64,000 nucleotides of DNA from Lachnoclostridium sp. An138 (GCF_002160765.1 NZ_NFLF01000003.1:62001-126000), one strand, 5' to 3'. Counted from the first letter of the stretch, positions 15,581 through 24,981 are shown. Notes: generated by a model not told the origin, from the letters alone. Program-made: numbers and translations.

Positions 15581-18073
15581 TTGGATAAGTATGAATTTCA
15601 GATAAAGACAGAGCAGATGGGAAAGCTGCTGAAAAAAGGAGATTATCAGACTGCGGCAAAGATCGCGGATTCCATCGACTGGCGTAAGGTGCGGAACGTG
15701 GGGCTTCTCCTGGAGGTGGCGGAAGCATATGAGAAGACAGAGCGGTATGAGGACTGCTATGAGATCCTGAATATCGCTTATGACTGCGCGCCTATCGGAC
15801 GCATGATCGTCTATAAAATGACAGAGATAGCGGTGCAGCTGAAGGATTTTGATGAGGCGGTGGAGCTGTATAAGGAGTTTGTCAAGATAGCGCCTCATGA
15901 TCTGGGACGGTATGTGCTGAAATATAAGATTTACAGAGGGCGCGGTTCTTCCATAGAAGATCAGATAGCGATCCTTGAGGAATACAAGAGCCGGGAATAT
16001 CAGGAGGAATGGGCTTATGAGCTGGCCAGCCTGTATTACAAGGCGGGCATGTTTTCCAAATGCGTGGAAGAGTGTGACGATCTGATTTTGTGGTTCAGCG
16101 AGGGCGAATATGTCATGAAAGCCATGGAGCTGAAGATGCGGATTCAGCCGCTGACTGCTTCTCAGGAGGAAAAGTACCGTCAGATGGCCAAAGGGACAGA
16201 CGCGGAAGAAATCCGTGTCCGCCCTGTGAATATGGACCAGTTTAACACGACCAATCTCCAGGCGGCTCTGGCGGAGGGGCTTCAGGATTTGATCCGCAGG
16301 GAAAAGGATGAGAAGGCTGCTTCGGAGACGGAGAGGGAGACGGAAGCGCCGGGAGAGAAGGCAAAGGAAGAGAAGACGGCGGAAAGCGGGACGTCGAGCG
16401 AAGGCGCGGCCGGGGAAGAACTGTCAGAGAAAGGCTCTTCAGAAAAAGAGTCTTCAGAGGAAGAAAAGCAGGAGCAGAAGGCTGTCTCAGAAAGCGCGGA
16501 TACCGGGCGGCAGTCTGTCTTTCCCCAGGGCGCTCCCCGGAATACGTCGCAGCTTCCCAGATTCATCGGGCAGAACGAGAGCGGGCAGCTGACTTTTGAC
16601 ATGGAAGAAAACGTGCTGGACCGGCAGATTACCGGCCAGCTCAGCATAGAAGACATTCTGAGCGACTGGGAGGTCAAGAAACGGGAGACGGAGGCCGCGA
16701 TTGCCGAGGCGGCCCAGAGAGATGAAGAGCGCCGCAGAGAGCGGGAGCGTCTGCGGGCTACCGGCCAGCTGCCGGATCTGAATACCGAAGTGAAGACCAC
16801 GGTGCCGGAAGAGATTCAGCGCCTGATTGATGAGATCGAAGGCATGATTCCGGTGAAGGTCCATGTGGAACTGGAGCCTGTAAAACCGGGTGAGACGGAA
16901 AAGAGCAGGACAGCGGGAACAGACAGCCAGGCGCCGGAAGAGAGGGCGGAAGCTTCTGCAGGAGCGGCTTCAAAGGAACCGGCGGAGATCCTGGACATTC
17001 TGGAGGCTCCTGTGGAACCGGCGGCAGAGGAGCCGGAGACAGAGACTGCGGCTTCCCGGGGCGCTGTGGAGATTCTGGATATTCTGGAGGCTCCGTCCCT
17101 GGAAGAGAACCCTCCGGAGCGGAAGTCCTGTCAGCCGGAGGCGTCCGGAGCCGGAAAAACGGCGGAGAACAGGACGGAGAAGAGAGAAGAGAAGGAAAAC
17201 ACAGAAAAAGAGGAAAAGAGAGAGAACGGGAAGAAGGAACCGAAGGAAGAAGCGGCTTCTCCGATGATCGAAAAACTGGAAAAATCTCTGGAAGAGACTA
17301 TTTCCACACTGCCCCCGGGCCAGCTGTCCGAGGAGCAGAAGAAGCTTTTTGCCTATTTTACCTCAGTGCGCGGCATGAACCGCCAGCTGGCGGAGCTTCT
17401 GGAGGAAGACCGGATGCGGAAGGGACGCCGGGAGGATTCCCTGGTGGGAAATATTGTCATTACCGGAGAGCGTGGAAATGGAAAATCCACTCTGGCGGCG
17501 GACATTGTGAAAGCTCTGCAGAAGCAGCGCCGTGTCAAAGGCGCAAAGATGGCCAAGATCGCGGCGGAGAGCCTGAACGGCAAGAGCGTGTCGGATATCA
17601 TTGCGAAGCTGGGCGGCGGAGCGCTTCTGATTGAGAGAGCGGGCAATCTGAAGACCCAGACGGCAGTGCAGCTGTCTCACGCCATGACGCGCAGGACAGG
17701 CGGGCTGCTGGTTATTCTGGAGGATGAAAAGGAAGAGATCCGCAGGCTCTTTACCCGCTGCGAGAGTCTGGGCGCCAAGTTTACCCGCACGATCGAGATC
17801 CCTGTATTTACCAATAAAGAGCTGGTGGCTTTCGGGGAATCTTACGCGCAGGAAAGAGACTGCGTGCTGGATGAGATGGCGGTTCTGGCTCTGTACAACC
17901 GGATCGGGAACAGCCAGACCAGCGACCACCTGGTAAATGTGGCTGAGGTGAAGGAAATGGTGGACGAGGCCATCGACAAGCGGGGAAAGAGGGGCCTGTT
18001 TGGCAGGACAAAGAAGAGCCGTATGGACGAATTCGGACATCTGATTCTTCTGGAAAAAGACTTTGAAAAATAG
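15581..18073 (+). CDS. Large TPR protein with C-terminal P-loop ATPase domain
   Basis: 830 residues from TTG 15581, chosen because GAGGTGG lies nine bases upstream and translation then begins MDKYEFQIKTEQMGKLLKKG, directly at the first helical repeat. Upstream codons to 15356 overlap the promoter. Residues about 1-220 are TPR-like helices. Residues about 235-330 are highly acidic and Ser/Glu-rich. EILDILEAP occurs twice near 470-505, followed by a long Glu/Lys linker. Residues about 590-825 form a P-loop domain with Walker A GERGNGKST near 627, then LLVILEDEKEE as a likely Walker B. No signal peptide. Function unknown; the order suggests a cytosolic scaffold ATPase. Confidence 0.8.
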   Translation: MDKYEFQIKTEQMGKLLKKGDYQTAAKIADSIDWRKVRNVGLLLEVAEAYEKTERYEDCYEILNIAYDCAPIGRMIVYKMTEIAVQLKDFDEAVELYKEFVKIAPHDLGRYVLKYKIYRGRGSSIEDQIAILEEYKSREYQEEWAYELASLYYKAGMFSKCVEECDDLILWFSEGEYVMKAMELKMRIQPLTASQEEKYRQMAKGTDAEEIRVRPVNMDQFNTTNLQAALAEGLQDLIRREKDEKAASETERETEAPGEKAKEEKTAESGTSSEGAAGEELSEKGSSEKESSEEEKQEQKAVSESADTGRQSVFPQGAPRNTSQLPRFIGQNESGQLTFDMEENVLDRQITGQLSIEDILSDWEVKKRETEAAIAEAAQRDEERRRERERLRATGQLPDLNTEVKTTVPEEIQRLIDEIEGMIPVKVHVELEPVKPGETEKSRTAGTDSQAPEERAEASAGAASKEPAEILDILEAPVEPAAEEPETETAASRGAVEILDILEAPSLEENPPERKSCQPEASGAGKTAENRTEKREEKENTEKEEKRENGKKEPKEEAASPMIEKLEKSLEETISTLPPGQLSEEQKKLFAYFTSVRGMNRQLAELLEEDRMRKGRREDSLVGNIVITGERGNGKSTLAADIVKALQKQRRVKGAKMAKIAAESLNGKSVSDIIAKLGGGALLIERAGNLKTQTAVQLSHAMTRRTGGLLVILEDEKEEIRRLFTRCESLGAKFTRTIEIPVFTNKELVAFGESYAQERDCVLDEMAVLALYNRIGNSQTSDHLVNVAEVKEMVDEAIDKRGKRGLFGRTKKSRMDEFGHLILLEKDFEK

Positions 18074-18112
18074 AGGGGCTTAAGGCCGGCCGTCAGACCG
18101 GCCGGAAGAGTT

Positions 18113-19567
18113 ATGAAACGTACAAATGATCTGGGACACGACGAAGTGTTTCCACTGGTACTGCGCCTGGCGGTTCCCACTATGCTGGCGCAGCTGGTGA
18201 ATGTGCTGTATTCGATTGTAGACCGTATGTATATCGGAGCGGGAGTGGGAAGTCTGGCTCTGGCAGGAGTGGGAGTCTGCGCGCCTATTGTGACGCTTCT
18301 TTCCTCCTTTGGTTCTCTGGTTGGCATGGGCGGTTCTCCGCTGATGGCTATGAGAATGGGAGAGGGAAATAAAAAAGAGGCTGGAAGAATCCTGAATAAC
18401 GGCTTTCTGATGCTTCTGGCGCTGTCCATAGTTTTAACTGTGATATTTCTGTTTTCCAAAGAATATCTGCTGATGTGGTTTGGCGCGAGCCAGGCCACCT
18501 TTGCGTATGCGGATATTTATATGACCATTTATACGGCGGGTACCTTTTTTGCCCTGATGGCCGGCGGCATGAACAGCTTTCTGATTGCGCAGGGCTTTTC
18601 CGGTCTTGGCATGGCGACAGTGGTTCTGGGAGCGGTCATGAACATTGTGCTGGACCCGGTGTTTATTTTTATTTTTCACATGGGCGTGGCGGGAGCGGCC
18701 ATCGCCACAGTGATTTCTCAGATCGCGTCCTGCGTTTTCGTCCTTCTGGCGCTCAGAAGCCGGAAGATGCCGGTACGTCTGGGCTGGGGAGGCTTTCGGT
18801 GGAAGACGGTCCGGAGAATCGCCGCCTTTGGCCTGTCGCCGTTTCTGATTATCGCCAGCGACAGTATTCTTCTGATTGTGCTGAACACGGTGCTTCAGCG
18901 CTATGGGGGGCCTGGAGAAGGCGACATCCTGGTGACCTGCGCGACGATTGTACAGAGCTATCTTCTGCTTATTACAATGCCCATGGGCGGGATTACGCTG
19001 GGAAGCCAGCCGGTTATCAGCTTCAATTACGGACGGGGGGACGCGGTCCGTATCAGAAAAGCCCTGCGCTGCATCGTGGGCCTCTGCCTCGGCTTCTGCG
19101 CCTTTATGATGGTGATAACTTATACGGTCTCTCCGCTGTATGTGTCTCTGTTCACGAAAGAAGGGGAAATCGCGGCGCGTTCAGTCCATTATATCAAGAT
19201 TTTTACGGCCATGATCATTCCGCTTGCGGTGCAGTATCCCCTGGTGGATGAGACGACGGCCCTGGGACAGGTCAGGCTGGCGCTCTTTTGCTCGGCCTTC
19301 CGGAAAGTGATTTATCTGGGAAGCCTTCTGCTTCTGCCGGCTCTTTTCACGGCCGAGGCGGCCTTTTTCTCTGAACCTGCGGCGGATGTGGCGGCAGCTG
19401 TGATGACAACATGCCTGTTCCTGTACTTTTTCCCGCGGGTGATCGCAAAGCGGAAAGCTCTGATGGAGGAACCGGCAGAAAAACCGGTGGAAGAATCTAC
19501 GGAAGAATCTGCGGAAGAATCTGCGGAAGAATCTGCAGAAAGACCTGCGGAAAAAGCTGCGATTTAA
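18113..19567 (+). CDS. MATE family multidrug/sodium antiporter
   Basis: 484 residues with about twelve membrane helices. LVLRLAVPTMLAQLVNVLYSIVDRMYIG near the start and GMATVVLGAVMNIVLDPVFIF near 165 are MATE signatures, repeated in the second half (ISFNYGRGD). It exports organic cations in exchange for sodium or protons. The last 30 residues are a cytosolic low-complexity tail of repeated EESA units, encoded by tandem GGAAGAATCTGC. It follows the TPR/P-loop gene by 39 bases that contain a GGCCGG/CCGGCC hairpin without a T-run, so the two may be co-transcribed. Confidence 0.92.
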   Translation: MKRTNDLGHDEVFPLVLRLAVPTMLAQLVNVLYSIVDRMYIGAGVGSLALAGVGVCAPIVTLLSSFGSLVGMGGSPLMAMRMGEGNKKEAGRILNNGFLMLLALSIVLTVIFLFSKEYLLMWFGASQATFAYADIYMTIYTAGTFFALMAGGMNSFLIAQGFSGLGMATVVLGAVMNIVLDPVFIFIFHMGVAGAAIATVISQIASCVFVLLALRSRKMPVRLGWGGFRWKTVRRIAAFGLSPFLIIASDSILLIVLNTVLQRYGGPGEGDILVTCATIVQSYLLLITMPMGGITLGSQPVISFNYGRGDAVRIRKALRCIVGLCLGFCAFMMVITYTVSPLYVSLFTKEGEIAARSVHYIKIFTAMIIPLAVQYPLVDETTALGQVRLALFCSAFRKVIYLGSLLLLPALFTAEAAFFSEPAADVAAAVMTTCLFLYFFPRVIAKRKALMEEPAEKPVEESTEESAEESAEESAERPAEKAAI

Positions 19568-19608
19568 AAGGGAGAATTCCGGGAAAATATAAAACGGATA
19601 AAAAAATC

Positions 19609-19645
19609 AGGAGACAGTTCCGGGCCGGCCGGCTGTCTCCTTTCT
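19609..19645. terminator. Bidirectional terminator between convergent genes
   Basis: AGGAGACAG (19609-19617) pairs with CTGTCTCCT (19633-19641), with an inner CCGG stem. TTTCT follows on the plus strand, and a T-run (complement of 19600-19606) follows on the minus strand. It serves both the MATE gene and the kinase gene on the other strand. Confidence 0.85.
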
Positions 19646-19704
19646 GCGTATTTTTACAGATATGTTCCGTCAGATTTTTCAGACATCCGGGTGAGGGACG
19701 CCCT

Positions 19705-20637
19705 TTACGCAATTGTCTCGATCTCCACCTGGGGAAGAAGCTCATTTATATCGCTTTCCCGGGCAAGCAGGGTCCCTTCCTGCCGCAGGGAACCGGCTGC
19801 CGCCGCCATGGCATAGCGCAGCATATCTTCGGAACCGAGATGCTTCCGGAGCGCAAAGCACATGCCCGCCACCATCGAGTCGCCGGCTCCGGTCAGGCCT
19901 TTGGCTTCCACGCAAAGGGGCCTGGCCCGGTATGTATGTTCTCTGTCCAGCAGGATGGCGCCATCTGCGCCCATGGAGATGCAGAGATAGGGAATTCCGC
20001 TGTCTACGACGCTGCGGGCTACCTCCAGCGGCCCCCGTCCGGCTTTCAGCTCAGTCTTGAAAGCCTGCTCGAACTCCATGCTGTTGGGCTTGAGCAGGAA
20101 CGGCTTTTCCTGAAGCCCCAGAAGGAAGGGCTCTCCGGCAGTGTCCAGCACTGTCTTCACATCTTTCCGGTGCGCCATGCGGATAAGCCGCTGATAGATA
20201 TCAGCGGGAACTCCCGGCGGAACGCTGCCGCTTAAGACAAGGATGTGGGTATCCTCCAGCCGGGCGTCGATCTCGTCGATCAGCTTGTCAATGGCAGAGG
20301 AGGATACAAGAGGACCGGCCTCATTGATTTCGGTCATGACATGGGCAGCCTGGTCAAACAGTTTGATGTTGGTTCGGATGGAACCGTCCGCATAGACAAA
20401 ATGGTGCTTCAGCCCCCGGCTGTTCAGGGTGCGTTCCAGAAGGCTTCCGTTGTTCCGGAAATTGAGGCCCATACAGATGGTGTCTTCTCCCAGATTGTTC
20501 AGCACGGTGCTTACGTTCAGCCCTTTTCCGGCCAGATCGCTGCGGGACGCCTCTACCCGGTTATAGGCTCCCACCTGCAGCCGCTCAAGATAAATGGTTT
20601 TGTCAATGCAGGGGTTTAGAGTTACAGATAATATCAT
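19705..20637 (-). CDS. fruK: 1-phosphofructokinase family sugar kinase (PfkB fold)
   Basis: 310 residues. N-terminal ILSVTLNPCIDKTIYL and AGKGLNVSTVLNNLG, then KPNSMEFEQAF near 185 and GLTGAGDSMVAGMCFAL near 253 (anion hole and catalytic Asp) define the PfkB/FruK/LacC group. It phosphorylates a phosphosugar, most likely fructose 1-phosphate or tagatose 6-phosphate, to the bisphosphate. No fructose PTS gene lies beside it, so the exact substrate is uncertain. ATG at 20637 follows AAAGGA. Divergent from tetR, convergent with MATE. Confidence 0.88.
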   Translation of the reverse strand: MILSVTLNPCIDKTIYLERLQVGAYNRVEASRSDLAGKGLNVSTVLNNLGEDTICMGLNFRNNGSLLERTLNSRGLKHHFVYADGSIRTNIKLFDQAAHVMTEINEAGPLVSSSAIDKLIDEIDARLEDTHILVLSGSVPPGVPADIYQRLIRMAHRKDVKTVLDTAGEPFLLGLQEKPFLLKPNSMEFEQAFKTELKAGRGPLEVARSVVDSGIPYLCISMGADGAILLDREHTYRARPLCVEAKGLTGAGDSMVAGMCFALRKHLGSEDMLRYAMAAAAGSLRQEGTLLARESDINELLPQVEIETIA

Positions 20638-20692
20638 GGACAAATCCTTTCGTTTTCGTGGTTTTTCGTACACTTTTGTGGAATATAGATAC

Positions 20693-20721
20693 ATTATAGG
20701 GGCAGAACTATTAAATGTCAA
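20693..20721 (-). promoter_or_regulatory. Sigma-A promoter of the fruK-type gene
   Basis: On the minus strand TTGACA (20721-20716), 17-bp spacer, TATAAT (20698-20693): a perfect consensus promoter. Confidence 0.92.
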
Positions 20722-20807
20722 ACAAAAGACAGGCGAGAAAAGCGAAAACAGCCGGAAATTTTCTGCGGCGCCATGTCTGACAGATGGAAGAATCTGCAGG
20801 GACAGTC

Positions 20808-20836
20808 TTGACAGAATATACCGTTCGGTATACAAT
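20808..20836 (+). promoter_or_regulatory. Promoter of tetR with operator in its spacer
   Basis: TTGACA (20808-20813), 17 bp, TACAAT (20831-20836). The inverted repeat TATACCG-TT-CGGTATA (20817-20832) fills the spacer and touches the -10. This is where an autoregulating TetR repressor would block RNA polymerase. It probably controls the tetR-glucosidase-glgB unit. Confidence 0.85.
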
Positions 20837-20877
20837 AAAAGAACAAACATACACAGCACAAAACAGTAGAAAGAAGG

Positions 20878-21462
20878 ATGTCTGTGGACAACAGAGAACG
20901 GATTCTTGAGACGGCGCTGGAGCTCTTTTATTCCAGAGGCTATGACGCGGTGGGAGTTCAGGAAATAGCGGAAAAATCTGGCGTTACCAAGCCAACGCTC
21001 TACTATTATTTTAAAAGCAAATACGGCCTTCTGGAGCAGCTTCTGGAGACCAGGGGAGAGCCGTTCCTGGAGGAGCTTCGGTGGGCCTGCGCCTATCATG
21101 GCGAACTGAAGGATACGCTCTGCGAGACGGCGGCGGCTGTGGCGGCCTTTGCGAGGAGAGAACCGAAATTTTCTCTTTTGTTCGTGGCCCTGTATTATTC
21201 TGCCAGGGAAAATGAGGCATATCAGGCGGTCCGGCCGCTGGTGCACCGCCTGCAGCAGGATGTGGAGGGAATTTTCCAGGCGGCGGCAGCTGACCTGGGG
21301 AACATGAACGGCCGGCAGAAGCAGTTCTCTCTGGGATTTATCGGTCTGGTGCTTGTCTATCTGATGATGAAGAGCGACAGGCGCGAGGGAAAAGTGATTG
21401 AGATATCCCGTGAGGAGATTGAAGCGCTGGTCCATCAGTTCATGCACGGCATCTATTCCTGA
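20878..21462 (+). CDS. TetR/AcrR family transcriptional regulator
   Basis: 194 residues. N-terminal helix-turn-helix (RERILETALELFYSRGYDAVGVQEIAEKSGVTKPTLYYYFKSK across residues 6-48) is textbook TetR. The C-terminal ligand domain is divergent. ATG 20878 is close to AAGAAGG; GTG 20884 has better spacing and is an alternative start. It sits directly behind a promoter containing a TATACCG inverted repeat and upstream of two alpha-glucan genes, which it may control together with itself. Ligand unknown. Confidence 0.92.
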   Translation: MSVDNRERILETALELFYSRGYDAVGVQEIAEKSGVTKPTLYYYFKSKYGLLEQLLETRGEPFLEELRWACAYHGELKDTLCETAAAVAAFARREPKFSLLFVALYYSARENEAYQAVRPLVHRLQQDVEGIFQAAAADLGNMNGRQKQFSLGFIGLVLVYLMMKSDRREGKVIEISREEIEALVHQFMHGIYS

Positions 21463-21493
21463 GCGGCAGCCCCGAGAAGAGGACTGCGGAAAT

Positions 21494-21515
21494 GGGGACT
21501 GGGGACTGGGATCAG
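21494..21515 (+). other. G-rich tract before the glucosidase gene
   Basis: Runs GGGG, GGGG, GGG and GG separated by 3-4 bases lie 35-56 bases before the start of the glucosidase gene. Direct repeats of GGGGACT. It could form a two-layer G-quadruplex in the mRNA; no other support. Confidence 0.4.
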
Positions 21516-21549
21516 GCTGTGTCAGAAGAAAATCGGAGGAGGAATCATC

Positions 21550-22908
21550 ATGTCGAAATGGTACGAAGAGGCCATTTTTTATCATATTTACCCGCTGGGG
21601 CTTCTGGGAGCGCCGAAGACCCATCAGGACGAAAGGGAGGTTCACCGGCTGAGAGAGCTGGACCCGTGGATCGATCATATGAAAGATACGGGATTTACCG
21701 CAGTATATATCGGCCCGCTGTTTGAATCCACAAGCCATGGCTATGACACGAAGGATTACAGGAAGGTGGACAGCCGTCTGGGAGACAATGAGGATTTCCG
21801 GCGCTTTGTGGAGAGATGTCATGAGAGCGGAATCCGGGTGGTGGTGGACGGCGTGTTCAACCATACGGGCCGCGAGTTTTTCGCTTTTCAGGATCTGCAG
21901 AAGAACAGGGAACATTCTCCGTATGCCTCCTGGTATCAGGATGTGAATTTTCAGGGGAACAGTCCTTTTCATGATGGTTTCTGGTACAGAGCCTGGCACG
22001 ACTGCTATGAGCTGGCAAACCTGAATCTCTGGAATCCGGAGGTGAGAAATTATCTGCTGGATGTGGTGCGCTTCTGGATCGATGAATTTGACATTGACGG
22101 AATCCGCCTGGACTGCGCCGACTGCCTGCATTTTGACTTTATGAAAGAGCTTCGGAGGGCCGTGGAAGAGAAAAAGCAGGATTTCTGGCTGATGGGAGAG
22201 GTGATTCATGGAGACTACTCCCGCTGGGTCAACGGGGAGATGCTTCACTCTGTCACCAACTATGAGCTGTGGAAAGGACTTTATTCCGGACATAACGATC
22301 ACAATTATTTTGAGATTGCCCATACAATCCGCCGCCAGTTTGACGCGAACGGAGGCATCTACAGAGGCTGCAGGCTTTACAGCTTCGTGGATAACCATGA
22401 CGTGAACCGGATCGTAAATACGCTGCAGGACAGGAACTTCCTGCGTTCTGTCTATACGCTGCTTTATACGCTGCCGGGCATTCCCTCCGTATACTATGGA
22501 AGCGAATATGGAGTGGAAGGAAAGAAGGAGTGGGGCGGCGATGAATACTTACGGCCCTGCCTGAAGCTGGCGGAACTGGAAGAGAACCCGCCGGTGCGGG
22601 AACTGCCTGCTCTGCTTCAGACCCTGGCGGAAGTACGCCGGAAGGAGCCGGCGCTGACAGACGGGGTGTACCGGGAACTGCTGCTTACCAACCGCCAGTA
22701 TGCGTTCGCCAGAATCCTGGGTCAGGAAGCGGTAGTCGTGGCTGTGAATAACGACGAAAAGGAAGCGCGTTTTGAGATTCCCTGCCCTGTTCCGGGGGCA
22801 GAAGCTGCGGAAGTCTTTACAGAAAAGACGCAGAAGATAGAGAATGGAAAAATCATATGGGAGATGCCCGCTTACGGAAGTGCGGTATTTACAGTAAAAC
22901 AGGGGTGA
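21550..22908 (+). CDS. Intracellular GH13 alpha-glucosidase/cyclomaltodextrinase-like enzyme
   Basis: 452 residues, no signal peptide, so it acts on internal or imported alpha-glucans. TIM-barrel landmarks in order: HIYPLG, TAVYIGPLFES, VVVDGVFNHTG (about 98-108), GIRLDCAD with the nucleophile Asp near 188, LMGEVIHG with the acid/base Glu near 217, and FVDNHDVNR with the third Asp near 281. A short C-terminal beta domain follows. It lies between tetR and glgB, four bases before glgB, so it probably trims or remodels maltodextrin or glycogen in one operon. RBS GGAGGAGG. Exact specificity is uncertain. Confidence 0.88.
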   Translation: MSKWYEEAIFYHIYPLGLLGAPKTHQDEREVHRLRELDPWIDHMKDTGFTAVYIGPLFESTSHGYDTKDYRKVDSRLGDNEDFRRFVERCHESGIRVVVDGVFNHTGREFFAFQDLQKNREHSPYASWYQDVNFQGNSPFHDGFWYRAWHDCYELANLNLWNPEVRNYLLDVVRFWIDEFDIDGIRLDCADCLHFDFMKELRRAVEEKKQDFWLMGEVIHGDYSRWVNGEMLHSVTNYELWKGLYSGHNDHNYFEIAHTIRRQFDANGGIYRGCRLYSFVDNHDVNRIVNTLQDRNFLRSVYTLLYTLPGIPSVYYGSEYGVEGKKEWGGDEYLRPCLKLAELEENPPVRELPALLQTLAEVRRKEPALTDGVYRELLLTNRQYAFARILGQEAVVVAVNNDEKEARFEIPCPVPGAEAAEVFTEKTQKIENGKIIWEMPAYGSAVFTVKQG

Positions 22909-22912
22909 GATT

Positions 22913-24853
22913 ATGGAAGAAAGAAAAAAAGGAACAAAGGGAAGCGGAAAAAAACGGCCGGATAATTTCGTGACAGATCTGGATCAGTATCTGTTTGGCC
23001 AGGGAACCCACTATGACATTTTCCGGAAGCTGGGAGCGCATCCCACCGAGTACCGGGGAAAGAAGGGCGTATACTTTGCGGTATGGGCGCCTCACGCCCT
23101 GAAAGTACATGTGATTGGGGATTTTAACGGATGGGATGAGGAAAGCTGTGAGATGGAGCGGCTGGAGCCTCTGGGAATCTGGGAATTGTTCGTTCCCGGG
23201 CTGAAGGCTGGAGCTCTTTATAAATATCTGATTGAGACTCCGGATCACCGCCGGCTTTATAAGGCGGACCCATTCGCATCCTCTGCGGAGATGCGGCCGG
23301 GCACTGCTTCCCGTGTGGCAGACATTACCGGATTTAAATGGACGGATCATACCTGGATGGAGCAGCGGCGGGAAAAGAAGATGACTGAAGAACCCATGAG
23401 CATCTATGAGGTTCATCCCGGCTCCTGGAAAAAGCATCCCCATGGTCCGGACGAGGACGGCTTCTACAATTACCGTGAGCTGGCCAGCAGCCTGGCAGAC
23501 TATGTGCATGAGATGGGTTATACCCATGTGGAACTGATGGGAATCGCGGAGCATCCCTTTGACGGGTCCTGGGGATATCAGGTGACAGGTTATTATGCTC
23601 CCACATCCCGCTACGGAAGTCCTCAGGACTTCATGTATCTTGTGAACTATCTGCACAAGAAAAAGATTGGCGTCATTCTGGACTGGGTGCCGGCTCATTT
23701 TCCGCGGGATGCCCACGGCCTTGCGGATTTCGACGGCCAGCCGCTGTACGAATATCCAGATCCCCGGAAGGGCGAGCATCCGGACTGGGGTACGAAGATT
23801 TTTAACTACGAGATGAACGAAGTAAAGAACTTCCTGATTGCCAACGCTCTCTATTGGGTGGAACAGTTCCATGTGGACGGCCTGCGTGTGGACGCGGTCG
23901 CTTCCATGCTGTATCTGGATTACGGAAAGCAGTCAGGACAGTGGGTGCCGAACAAATACGGAGGAAATGAAAACCTGGAAGCAGTGGAGTTCTTCAAGCA
24001 TTTGAATTCTGTTCTGCTGGGCCGCAACCCGGGCGCCATGATGATTGCCGAGGAGTCCACAGCCTGGCCCAAGGTTACTGATAAGCCGGAGAATGACGGC
24101 CTGGGCTTCTCCTTTAAATGGAATATGGGGTGGATGAATGATTTCCTGGAATACATGAAACTGGACCCCTATTTCCGTAAGGGAGCCCATAACCTGATGA
24201 CCTTTGCCATGACCTATGCTTACAGTGAAAATTATATTCTGGTGCTTTCCCATGACGAAGTGGTGCATCTGAAATGCTCCATGTACAATAAGATGCCGGG
24301 GTATCCGGATGACAAGTTCGCGAACCTGAAGGCGGCCTATTCCTTTATGATGGGCCATCCCGGGAAAAAGCTGCTCTTTATGGGCCAGGAATTCGCCCAG
24401 CTCCAGGAGTGGAGCGAGGCCAGAGAGCTGGACTGGTATCTTCTGGGCGAAGAGCGCCATCAGCAGATTCAGAATTATGTGAAGGCGCTGCTTCATCTGT
24501 ACAAGACTCATCCGTCCCTTTATGAGCAGGATACCTATCCGGAGGGCTTCCGGTGGATTAACCCCAATGACGCGGACCGCAGCATTTTTTCCTTTATGCG
24601 TTTTGCGAAAAACGGCAGAAGGAGTCTGCTCTTTGTCTGCAATTTCACGCCCATGGCCCGTCCTGATTACCGGGTAGGCGTTCCGAGAAGAAAGCAGTAC
24701 AAGCTGGTGCTGGACAGCGACGCCGCCATTTACGGCGGCAGCGGCCAGGAGAAGCCTTTGATTTACAAGGCAGTGAAGGGCGAGTGCGACGGCCAGCCCT
24801 ACTCCATCGCCTACCCGCTGGCGCCTTACGGAGTGGCTGTGTTTGAGTTTTAG
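22913..24853 (+). CDS. glgB: 1,4-alpha-glucan branching enzyme
   Basis: 646 residues, within the usual range. It moves a cut alpha-1,4 glucan end to an alpha-1,6 position in glycogen. N-terminal CBM48 (YFAVWAPHALKVHVIGDFNGWD, across about 56-77) is followed by the GH13 barrel. Catalytic residues are Asp in DGLRVDAVASM (near 326), Glu in IAEEST (near 380) and Asp in LSHDEVVH (near 448). The basic first 20 residues are an extension. No other glycogen gene (glgC, D, A, P) is in the window. Confidence 0.95.
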   Translation: MEERKKGTKGSGKKRPDNFVTDLDQYLFGQGTHYDIFRKLGAHPTEYRGKKGVYFAVWAPHALKVHVIGDFNGWDEESCEMERLEPLGIWELFVPGLKAGALYKYLIETPDHRRLYKADPFASSAEMRPGTASRVADITGFKWTDHTWMEQRREKKMTEEPMSIYEVHPGSWKKHPHGPDEDGFYNYRELASSLADYVHEMGYTHVELMGIAEHPFDGSWGYQVTGYYAPTSRYGSPQDFMYLVNYLHKKKIGVILDWVPAHFPRDAHGLADFDGQPLYEYPDPRKGEHPDWGTKIFNYEMNEVKNFLIANALYWVEQFHVDGLRVDAVASMLYLDYGKQSGQWVPNKYGGNENLEAVEFFKHLNSVLLGRNPGAMMIAEESTAWPKVTDKPENDGLGFSFKWNMGWMNDFLEYMKLDPYFRKGAHNLMTFAMTYAYSENYILVLSHDEVVHLKCSMYNKMPGYPDDKFANLKAAYSFMMGHPGKKLLFMGQEFAQLQEWSEARELDWYLLGEERHQQIQNYVKALLHLYKTHPSLYEQDTYPEGFRWINPNDADRSIFSFMRFAKNGRRSLLFVCNFTPMARPDYRVGVPRRKQYKLVLDSDAAIYGGSGQEKPLIYKAVKGECDGQPYSIAYPLAPYGVAVFEF

Positions 24854-24863
24854 GGCTGAAATA

Positions 24864-24935
24864 AGAGTGGAATAAGTGGAATAAGAATGAAATTGAAATT
24901 AAGAAAGAAATTGAAATAAGAATGAAATGAGAGGA
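24864..24935 (+). repeat. AT-rich short repeats after glgB
   Basis: Imperfect repeats of GAAATTGAAAT and GGAATAAG over about 70 bases. No frame or stem is supported. Confidence 0.6.
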
Positions 24936-24981
24936 ACATAAAAGCAGAATCCGGTTTTGCGTATATAGTTCGCGGTTTATA

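Noticed and set aside
19705-22398. An 897-codon minus-strand frame running through tetR and the glucosidase
   Set aside because: Only its last 310 codons are the fruK-type kinase, which has its own promoter and ribosome site; the rest is antisense to real genes.
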